DNA of 18,966 nucleotides, taken from NCBI GenBank assembly GCA_016187325.1, contig JACPJY010000003.1:1-18966 (forward strand). The letters are read 5' to 3'. The stretch is from Rhodospirillales bacterium (GTDB lineage Bacteria; Pseudomonadota; Alphaproteobacteria; Rhodospirillales; Casp-alpha2). The notes below the pieces were generated by a model, which was not told the origin of the DNA, did not search any database, and saw nothing but the letters and a program-made list of their open reading frames with translations. The position numbers and the translations under genes were made by a program. The stretch's first letter is position 1. Each line of letters begins with the position of its first letter. Below, in pieces: positions 12,751-18,966 of this stretch.

Positions 12751-15255
12751 ATGGAACGGAAAAAGGTGACGGGTGGGCAAGCTGTGTTGCCCTGCTTGGG
12801 AAAAAACGCAAAAACGGAACACCGATTTCGTTTTTTTTGGATCGTTCTTTTCATTGTTTTGGCGGTTCCCTTGCACGCATTGGCGGCGGCGGATGCGCCG
12901 CCTCGAGACGAGGCGGAGGCCGAACTCGAAAGTTTATCCAGGAACCTGGATTCCGTTGACAAAACCTTGGACTACCCGTGGACCTGGCGGTCCCGTCTCG
13001 AAGAACTTCGAACCCAGGTCGAAGAGACCGTAAAAAAAGCGGAGAAGATCCATGGTGCGGAAAGGGAATACATCGCCCGCCAGAAGGCGCTGATCGACGC
13101 TTTAGCGCCGGACTCGAATAGCGCCACGGGATCTCAGAAAGTCCCCAAGCAATTTCCCGATATAGAATCTGAACTTGCCAGGCACCAATCCCGTCTGAAG
13201 AGCGCGGCTCTAATCGTTGCAAAAGCGAAGGGCCTGAAAGACCGAATCAATTCGGCGGTGAACCGATTGACGGCAAGGGCGCTTATTAACAAGGAGCGAA
13301 GCCTTTTCGATGGCGGGATTTGGCGCGGCGCTGCCAGAGAGTTGACATTTGCGGTCGATTGGGCGCGGGGACTGATGGATTCTCCGCTGTCTGGAGAAAG
13401 CAACAATCACGGCGGCTTGATGCGAAGCGTGACCGCGATTGTGCTCACCCTTCTCATGGTCGCGTGGGTTTCCTTTCGAATCTCGGCCCATGGATTTTTG
13501 ACGCGGTCACACAGGGACCTGACCGAAGTCGCGCACGGCTTTCTGTTGCATGATATGATTCCGCTCGGGATCGTGCTTTTCAGCCTGTTGCTGCTCAGGA
13601 ACGCGGACGTTGTTTCGTACGACGTATATAAGTTGTCATCCCTCGCGGTGATCGCCGTCGCCGTAACCTTGTTTTTGGCTTCTATCGTTTCTTCGTTGCC
13701 GCACCTTGCGGGATGGTTGACTCGGCTGGTTCCCGGTCAAGAAGCCAAGATTTCCGTAATTACCGTTATTTTGTCAGTCCTGGTCGGCATAAATCTCTTT
13801 CTGTCCTGGGCAGAGCGGGAATTGACCGACACACCCGATTTGTTTTTGCTCGGCCAATTCGCGATCGAAGTCGCGGTATCCATCCTGGTAGCAACGGCGA
13901 TGTGGTACATCCTGCGAGTTCCGCATGAGGATTGCCCCGCTGCCGGTTATTCCTGGATCAGGCTTGTCAGGAAACGACACAAGCGAGCGGCAGCGATTCC
14001 GGCACTTCCCCTGTGGTTTGTCCCGATGACGGTTATTGTGGTCGAACCGCTGATTTTCGCGCTTGGCTATAGGAATCTCTCCGACTGGCTGTTTTTCGGG
14101 ATATGGGGGACCGTTGGCGCGGTTTTCCTCGTTTGGTTCGCCTCGGCGTATGCAAGAAAAGCCATTCCGACGATGCTTAAACGATGGTTTCGTCCGGCCT
14201 TTGTTTTGCAGTTGGGTCGCCGGTTCCCGAGGCGCCGGATGCGCGTTTACGCGTTTTGGATATTCGCCGTCGTGCAATCGGTGCTTTGGCTGGCGGCGGG
14301 CGTTTCGATTCTTCTACTTTGGGGCGTGCAGTTCGAACAGTTGAAGGACTGGAGCAAAATCCTTCTCGGCACGATTCAGATCGGCACCATAAGCATCTCG
14401 CTGATCGATATTATCATGGCGTTCGCGACAGTCATTGTTCTGATGGGCATCACGAAGATTGTGCAACGGATATTGGTTACCAAGGTTTTTCCACATTTCG
14501 AATTCGATATCGGCGCGCGCAATGCAATTCGCAGCGGAATCGGATATTTGGGCGGGACGATAGCGATCATTGTCGCAGTGCTGTCATTGGGCGTTGAACT
14601 CACCCACATCGCCCTTGTCGCGGGCGGGTTGTCCTTGGGAATCGGTTTTGGCCTGCAGGCTGTTGCAAACAACTTCATTTCCGGTTTGATCATGCTTTTG
14701 GAGAGGCCAATCAAGGAAGGCGATTGGATCGTCGTCAAGGATCATGAAGGCCTAGTCAGGCACATCAGTTTCCGCGCCACGGAACTTCAAACGGTTCAAA
14801 AAGCGTCGGTGTTAATTCCGAATTCCGAGTTGATTTCCGGTACTGTAACTAATTGGACATTTAAGGACCTGACGAGTCGGGTGGAAGTTGTAGTCGGCAT
14901 TTCCTACGATGCGGACGAGCAACTGGCCAAGAAGCTCCTGCTTTCGGAGGCGGACAAGCATCCGAGAGTCCTGCGCGTTCCGGCGCCTCAGGTCAACCTT
15001 CGGGAATTCGGAGACAACGCATTAATCTTCGAACTCTGGGCCTACATCGAAATTCTCGACGTCGCCGACAAGCCCCGCGTGGAAAGTGAGCTACGATTGC
15101 GGATCCTCGCCGCATTGCGCGCCCACGGCATTGGAATCCCATGCCCGCAACGGCAAATTCACATCGCGGATTTCGACGGCCTCGTTCGCAAGAACAGAAC
15201 CACGGCGACCGCGTCCACCCGCTTGGTGTCCCCCGCTGAACCGACCCGTCTTTAA
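12751..15255 (+). CDS. Large MscS-family mechanosensitive channel
   Basis: An 834-aa membrane protein from ATG 12751, chosen for GGGGAG (12740-12745) 5 nt upstream; an in-frame ATG at 12697 lacks one. A signal peptide (FFWIVLFIVLAVPLHALAA, cut near residue 47) is followed by a periplasmic coiled-coil-rich region (about 50-190), then roughly nine to eleven membrane segments. The conserved MscS core lies at about 595-810: GGTIAIIVAVLSLG, LVAGGLSLGIGFGLQAVANNFISGLIMLLERPIKEGDWIVV (pore helix and start of beta domain), VLIPNSELISGTVTNWTFKD, and the cytoplasmic alpha/beta domain. The layout resembles MscK-type or YbdG-like large channels, which open under membrane tension and release osmolytes. 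As island cargo close to the right attachment repeat it may serve osmotic fitness or a membrane effector role; which of these cannot be told. Confidence 0.9.
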   Translation: MERKKVTGGQAVLPCLGKNAKTEHRFRFFWIVLFIVLAVPLHALAAADAPPRDEAEAELESLSRNLDSVDKTLDYPWTWRSRLEELRTQVEETVKKAEKIHGAEREYIARQKALIDALAPDSNSATGSQKVPKQFPDIESELARHQSRLKSAALIVAKAKGLKDRINSAVNRLTARALINKERSLFDGGIWRGAARELTFAVDWARGLMDSPLSGESNNHGGLMRSVTAIVLTLLMVAWVSFRISAHGFLTRSHRDLTEVAHGFLLHDMIPLGIVLFSLLLLRNADVVSYDVYKLSSLAVIAVAVTLFLASIVSSLPHLAGWLTRLVPGQEAKISVITVILSVLVGINLFLSWAERELTDTPDLFLLGQFAIEVAVSILVATAMWYILRVPHEDCPAAGYSWIRLVRKRHKRAAAIPALPLWFVPMTVIVVEPLIFALGYRNLSDWLFFGIWGTVGAVFLVWFASAYARKAIPTMLKRWFRPAFVLQLGRRFPRRRMRVYAFWIFAVVQSVLWLAAGVSILLLWGVQFEQLKDWSKILLGTIQIGTISISLIDIIMAFATVIVLMGITKIVQRILVTKVFPHFEFDIGARNAIRSGIGYLGGTIAIIVAVLSLGVELTHIALVAGGLSLGIGFGLQAVANNFISGLIMLLERPIKEGDWIVVKDHEGLVRHISFRATELQTVQKASVLIPNSELISGTVTNWTFKDLTSRVEVVVGISYDADEQLAKKLLLSEADKHPRVLRVPAPQVNLREFGDNALIFELWAYIEILDVADKPRVESELRLRILAALRAHGIGIPCPQRQIHIADFDGLVRKNRTTATASTRLVSPAEPTRL

Positions 15256-15321
15256 GCTGGGCGGGACCGCGTCGCGCGATATGCAGGGCCGACGGCGCGG
15301 GTGAATCATTGGCAATGCGGA

Positions 15322-15350
15322 CGGTGGCATGGCCGGATTCCACGCCACCG
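15322..15350. repeat. Hairpin between the channel gene and the right attachment repeat
   Basis: CGGTGGC (15322-15328) pairs with GCCACCG (15344-15350), then after one A/C mismatch TGG pairs with CCA, with a 7-nt loop. No T-run follows. It lies 17 bp before the right repeat and could end the MscS transcript or take part in recombination. Confidence 0.4.
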
Positions 15351-15367
15351 ACGGAGAAGATCCTGCA

Positions 15368-15407
15368 AATCCGCGTGTCAGGGGTTCGAATCCCTCCCCC
15401 GCTACCA
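15368..15407 (+). repeat. Right attachment repeat (tRNA-Met 3'-end copy)
   Basis: Forty bases match the end of tRNA-Met (8721-8760) at 38 positions; the two changes are G to A at the first T-stem base and in the T-loop. The 5' half of the tRNA is absent, so this is not a gene. It marks the right end of the island, after which core-like GC content returns. Confidence 0.85.
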
Positions 15408-15671
15408 TCACCGCCAATGAGCACCCTGCGCCCGAGATATTTCCGCCACTCACCCATGAAAACGGCCAGGATCGCGCCTTTCCGCCCCCTCCGGCGCCTC
15501 AATAACCCCTTAGAAAAAGTCCACCGATTGACCGTTGTTAAGTTGTGTTCAAACGGCCACGTGTTACTATGACGTCCTGCTAATTCGGCCGGCGGTAGCC
15601 TCTGTAGCTGGGGACAGAGGGGGACTCGTCGCTTCGGTTGACCAATGCCCCGGCGGAGAGTTCGTTCAGCC

Positions 15672-15902
15672 ATGGCCACTGACGCTCGCCAATTCGAACC
15701 CGCGCAACTCAGCCGCATGCTCAGGAAGGAGATCGGGCACGCCGCCGATCTCTTGGTCAAGGTGCAGCAAGACAAAGCCGGCCCTTACGCCGCCGCCATG
15801 GCCGAGGCGGCGCTGAAGAGCGGCAACGACGAAGACCACGTCTTTTGGCAAAAGATCGCCAAGGAAGTTGAAAAGCGACTGACCGCCGGCAAGTACGAAT
15901 AA
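15672..15902 (+). CDS. Small helical protein of unknown function
   Basis: A 76-aa soluble protein starting MATDARQFEPAQLSRMLRKEIGHAADLLVKVQQDKAG and ending KEVEKRLTAGKYE. It is rich in amphipathic helix patterns and has no cysteine, signal peptide or membrane segment. The ATG at 15672 is chosen as it begins the well-composed part; an in-frame ATG at 15645 would add nine Arg-rich residues. GGAGAG lies about 13 nt upstream of 15672, a loose fit. GC-rich codon use agrees with the core genome, so the gene lies outside the island. It is followed by a good terminator. I do not recognise a family. Confidence 0.65.
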   Translation: MATDARQFEPAQLSRMLRKEIGHAADLLVKVQQDKAGPYAAAMAEAALKSGNDEDHVFWQKIAKEVEKRLTAGKYE

Positions 15903-15932
15903 CCGCCGCCGGCCTAACCCGCCCGTAACCCA

Positions 15933-15966
15933 GCCCCGAGGCCTCGCCCGGGGCTTAAGTTTTGTC
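15933..15966 (+). terminator. Intrinsic terminator after the small helical protein gene
   Basis: AGCCCCG (15933-15939) pairs with CGGGGCT (15950-15956) around a 10-nt loop, followed by TAAGTTTTG. It lies between two converging genes and has its T-run only on the plus strand. Confidence 0.65.
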
Positions 15967-16002
15967 GAGAATCCTATCGAGCCCGCTGGCCGGCCGCTGG
16001 CG

Positions 16003-16839
16003 TTATGCCTTGGCGTCGTCGAACGACTTCTCGTTGTCCCACACCCGCTCCGGCATCGGCAGGCCCGCGAAGGCGTCGTCGCCGAGCGGCCGGTCCGGCG
16101 CGATGCCAAGCTTCTCGCGCAACACCAGCATCAACTGCCGGCAATGTTGCCCCGAATGCCAGCCGGTGCGCTCCAGCACCTCGTGCAGGGTGACGTCGCC
16201 GTAATAGACCTTGCCGGGCTGGCCGAAGTCGGTGTCCTTGCCGGCGGTTTGCCACCATTTGTCCAGCCGTTTCCGCACCCGCTCGCCGTAGTCGAGCAGG
16301 TCCTGCTTCGACTTCATCTCCTTGGGCAGGATGCTGAGCAGCGATTCATAGGTGTAGGGCGCGTCATGCTCGACGCGGTTGAGGAATACGTCGGGGATAT
16401 TGAATACGTGGTAGGCGAGCTGCCGGTACGACCGCGGCCGGCCGGGCAGCATGTCGTCGAGGCTCGCCTCCGGGATCTGGGCGGCGAAGCGGCGGGCGCC
16501 GGCGAGGATGCCATCGACGCGCTTGACCATCTCGGCCGGCTTCAGCATCCGGTGGCCGTCCCACCGGAAGCCGGCGACACGGGCGACGTCGCGGAACACC
16601 GCGCCGTTAGCCCACTCGCTGCCGCGCCGCACGATCGGCACCATCTTCAAGCCGAGCTCGGCCAGTTCCTCGAAGCCCTTGTCGCCGTCGAGCACGTTGA
16701 TGGATTCGAATTCCATGCCGTGCTTGATCAAGAACTCTTTTGTTTTCAGGCAACTCGAACAACCGGGCTGCCAATACACCTTCAACGGCGGCCTCGCTTG
16801 GCCCTTCGCTTTGACGCCCGTCTTGCTCATCTCGTTCAT
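16003..16839 (-). CDS. Glutaredoxin-DinB fusion protein
   Basis: A 278-aa cytoplasmic protein with two domains. Residues about 19-90 form a glutaredoxin fold: WQPGCSSC puts the redox pair at C27 and C30, and MVPIV supplies the cis-proline (P68). Residues about 110-265 look like a DinB/YfiT four-helix domain with the metal-binding His triad H144 (YHVFN), H228 and H232 (GWHSGQH). DinB-fold enzymes often use low-molecular-weight thiols such as mycothiol, bacillithiol or glutathione in transferase reactions; a glutaredoxin joined to one suggests a glutathione-linked reaction, which is inference. The ATG at 16839 has GGAGGG (16850-16845 on the minus strand) 5 nt upstream; the GTG at 16845 overlaps that site and is less likely. 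Monocistronic and convergent with the small gene upstream in coordinates. Confidence 0.82.
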   Translation of the reverse strand: MNEMSKTGVKAKGQARPPLKVYWQPGCSSCLKTKEFLIKHGMEFESINVLDGDKGFEELAELGLKMVPIVRRGSEWANGAVFRDVARVAGFRWDGHRMLKPAEMVKRVDGILAGARRFAAQIPEASLDDMLPGRPRSYRQLAYHVFNIPDVFLNRVEHDAPYTYESLLSILPKEMKSKQDLLDYGERVRKRLDKWWQTAGKDTDFGQPGKVYYGDVTLHEVLERTGWHSGQHCRQLMLVLREKLGIAPDRPLGDDAFAGLPMPERVWDNEKSFDDAKA

Positions 16840-17029
16840 GAACACCCTCCTCGTGCGGCCGGTGCCGTCGGCCCAGGTGCCGCCATCCTACACCGGAACC
16901 CGGACGATTGCGAAGCGTGCACCGGCCGGCGGCCCGCCGCGCAAGGCGCCCTTGCCTGGGACTTGGCGCGCGGCTAGGTTTCCGACGCGTCGGTATCCTC
17001 CGACGGCGTAGCCAGGAACCGCGCTCCTT

Positions 17030-18966
17030 ATGGACGCACCTCCGTACCGCAACCCCGGCCGGGCGGCCGCCCTCGATCGGATCATGCCGGCGTTGGTCGC
17101 CGGCTTCGTTGCCGCCACCGTCGTCGTCATCTACGCCGTTTCATTCGCCGCCCTGGTGTTCTCTGGCAGCCTGCAGCCGCACCTCGGCGTCGGCATCGGC
17201 ATCGCGCTGTTCAGCGCCGTCGTCGTCGGCGCCGCCATGGCGCTCGGCAGCTCGTACCCCGGCGCCATCGGCACGCCGCAGGACATTCCGGCGGTGACGC
17301 TCGGCGTGATCGCCACCGAGATCGCCGCCGCCATGGCCGGCAAGGCCGCCGGCGCCGAGATCGTGGCGACGGTGGTCGCCGCCGTCGCGCTTTCGTCGCT
17401 GGCGATGGGCGCGGTGTTCTATGCCTTCGGCCGTTTCCGGCTGGGGCGGCTGATCCGCTACATCCCGTATCCGGTGATCGGCGGTTTCCTGGTCAGCGTC
17501 GGCTGGTTCCTGGTGCGCGGCACTTATTCGGTCGCCACCGGCGAGCCGTTGACCATGGTTAGCGCCACCAGCGCGTTCGAACGCGCTAAGCTGGCCCACT
17601 GGCTGCCGGCGCTTGGCTTCGGTATCGTCATCTGGCTGGTGCGGCGGCGGGTTGCGCACGTACTGACCATGCCGGCCCTGGTCGCCGCCGGCATTGCCGT
17701 CTTCTATGCCGTGGCGGCGTTGGCGGGGCAGGGCTCGACGGCGCTCCGCGCCGGCAACTGGCTGCTGGGCCCGTTCCCGGAAGGTAGCTTGTGGCCGCCC
17801 GCCGCCTTGGGCGACCTCGCCCGGGTCGATCCGCAGCTGCTGCTCGGCCAGGCCGGGAATCTGGCGACCATGATCGCCATCAGCCTAGTGATGGTGCTGC
17901 TCTACGGTGGCGGCCTCGAGATCGCAGTGCGCCGCGACATCAATTTCAACCGCGAACTGCGCACCGTCGGCGTCGCCAACCTGCTGGCCGGTCTCGGCGG
18001 CGGGCTGCCGGGGTTCCATTCCTTTAGCCTGTCGGTGATGAGCGATCGCATGCAGGCGGCGACGCGGCTCACCGGGCTCATCTCCGCCGGCTTGTGCGCC
18101 TTAGCGCTGCTGTTCGGCGCCCAGGCTCTGACCTACATGCCGCGGGCGGTGGTCGGCGGGCTGCTGGTGTTCCTGAGCCTGTCGCTGCTGGTGGAATGGC
18201 TGGTCGAAACCTGGTTCCGACTGGGATGCACCGATTACGCCATCATCATTCTCATCCTGGTCGTCAGCATGACCTTCGGGCTGCTGCAGGGAGTGGCGGT
18301 CGGCATCGTCGTCTGCGTCGCCTTCTTCGTCGTCGAATACAGCCGCCTCAACATCGTCAAGAACGAGCTTTCGGGGGCCGAGCTCACCAGCATCGTCGAC
18401 CGCTCCGAAGATCTGCGCCGGCTGCTGCGCGAGGAAGGGGAGGCAACTCACGTCCTCAAGCTGCAGGGCTTCATCTTCTTCGGCACCGCGTCGCGGTTGG
18501 TTGATCGCATCCGCCGGCGCATGGACGACAAGGCCAAGCGGCCGCTTCGGTTCGTGGTCATCGACTTCGCCCATGTCGACGGTCTCGATTCCTCAGTCGC
18601 CGTCGCCTTCACCAAGCTCGCCCAATACGCCGGCGAGCGCGGATTCGAGATTTGCCTGTCGCGGGTGCCGGAGCGGTTCCTCGACGTGCTGAGAAGGCAG
18701 GGACTGGAAGAGGAGCAGCGCGGTATCGCCACTGGCGCGCCGCCGCCCGATGGCGAGCGCCGGACGGCAAACGTCGACGCGGGCGCGGCGAAGCGGCGGC
18801 TTCGTGTCTTCCCCGATCTCGACCACGGCCTCGAGTGGTGCGAAGAGCGCCTGATCGAGGCCCACCGGGGCGCTGCCGAAACCGACGCGGCGGCGCTGAG
18901 CGCGCAGCTCGCCGACGCCTTCCCCGCGGCGGCCGACGTCGCCCGCTTCATGAGCTACGTCGAGAA
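17030..18966 (+). CDS. SulP-family anion transporter with STAS domain, 3' end cut by window edge
   Basis: At least 645 aa, continuing beyond the window. After a short polar N-terminus the protein has about ten to twelve membrane segments (residues about 20-440) typical of the SulP/SLC26 fold, including SSYPGAIGTPQDIPAVTLGVI, RLIRYIPYPVIGGFLVSVGWFL and GGGLEIAVRRDINFNREL followed by GLGGGLPGFHSFSLS. A STAS domain follows at about 470-570 (HVLKLQGFIFFGTASRL, then RFVVIDFAHVDGLDSSVAVAFTKL), with the usual DSS site at 520-522, where related domains are phosphorylated or bind nucleotide. An additional C-terminal region begins near 580 and runs off the end; in similar proteins it may be a cyclic-nucleotide-binding domain, which cannot be checked here. 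SulP proteins move sulfate, bicarbonate or dicarboxylates across the inner membrane; the substrate is unknown. AGGAA lies 11 nt before the ATG. Confidence 0.9.
   Translation, partial: MDAPPYRNPGRAAALDRIMPALVAGFVAATVVVIYAVSFAALVFSGSLQPHLGVGIGIALFSAVVVGAAMALGSSYPGAIGTPQDIPAVTLGVIATEIAAAMAGKAAGAEIVATVVAAVALSSLAMGAVFYAFGRFRLGRLIRYIPYPVIGGFLVSVGWFLVRGTYSVATGEPLTMVSATSAFERAKLAHWLPALGFGIVIWLVRRRVAHVLTMPALVAAGIAVFYAVAALAGQGSTALRAGNWLLGPFPEGSLWPPAALGDLARVDPQLLLGQAGNLATMIAISLVMVLLYGGGLEIAVRRDINFNRELRTVGVANLLAGLGGGLPGFHSFSLSVMSDRMQAATRLTGLISAGLCALALLFGAQALTYMPRAVVGGLLVFLSLSLLVEWLVETWFRLGCTDYAIIILILVVSMTFGLLQGVAVGIVVCVAFFVVEYSRLNIVKNELSGAELTSIVDRSEDLRRLLREEGEATHVLKLQGFIFFGTASRLVDRIRRRMDDKAKRPLRFVVIDFAHVDGLDSSVAVAFTKLAQYAGERGFEICLSRVPERFLDVLRRQGLEEEQRGIATGAPPPDGERRTANVDAGAAKRRLRVFPDLDHGLEWCEERLIEAHRGAAETDAAALSAQLADAFPAAADVARFMSYVE

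Larger units (their letters stand above)
8721..15407. mobile_element. Genomic island integrated in tRNA-Met (no intact integrase)
   Basis: About 6.65 kb bounded by 40-bp direct repeats of the tRNA-Met 3' end. The flanking genes are strongly GC-rich, while the interior is nearer to half GC and uses A/T-ending codons freely, most clearly at 9700-10780 and 12240-14900. Cargo on the plus strand: zinc-ribbon/DUF4145, DUF2806-like, an unknown 174-aa protein, a Cas2/SinR-like protein and an MscS-type channel. No integrase, excisionase, transposase or replication gene is intact. A decayed tRNA-Phe-like sequence at 11221-11289 in the middle suggests two stacked insertions or a second old attachment site. 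Confidence 0.82.

Noticed and set aside
15368..15407. A second tRNA-Met gene
   Set aside because: Only the 3' 40 bases are present; the D-arm and 5' acceptor strand are missing, so it is an attachment-site copy.

Overview
The window looks like a piece of a high-GC alphaproteobacterial chromosome, probably of Rhodospirillales type. The basis is core codon use dominated by G/C in third positions, an elongator tRNA-Met of the alphaproteobacterial form, and gene families common in that class (AcuI-type acryloyl-CoA reductase, CspA-like protein, SulP/STAS transporter). This assignment comes from reading the sequence, not from a search.

Left core (1-8683). A polysaccharide cluster opens the window: two GT4-type glycosyltransferases (the first cut by the window edge) and a glutamine-dependent asparagine-synthase-like amidotransferase, packed with a 1-bp gap and a 1-bp overlap, so almost certainly one operon. 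Next come a cold-shock protein and two minus-strand paralogous small exported proteins. pyrC follows and is broken: a small deletion shifts the frame and removes the segment that should hold the metal-bridging carboxylated lysine. An acuI-like reductase with its own good promoter comes next, then a small proline-rich lipoprotein and a repeat-dense, G/C-run-rich spacer that leads into tRNA-Met(CAT) with its promoter.

Island (8721/8761-15407). The last 40 bases of tRNA-Met recur about 6.6 kb downstream with two substitutions, the signature of site-specific integration into a tRNA 3' end. GC content between the repeats is visibly lower and codon use differs. The first half carries a two-gene unit (zinc-ribbon + DUF4145 protein, then a DUF2806-like protein) ending in a terminator. 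The middle (10773-11489) has no convincing gene. It holds a second terminator, a decayed tRNA-Phe-like sequence and short TGTGACA repeats. The second half carries an unknown 174-aa protein, a Cas2/SinR-like small protein and a large MscS-type mechanosensitive channel that ends about 110 bp before the right repeat. No intact integrase is present, so this is a relic, a non-autonomous element, or two stacked insertions. The DUF4145/DUF2806 pair is the best candidate here for an undescribed (possibly defence) system; that role is inference.

Right core (15408-18966). High GC returns with a small helical protein and its terminator, a convergent glutaredoxin-DinB fusion protein, and a SulP-type anion transporter with a STAS domain that runs off the window end.
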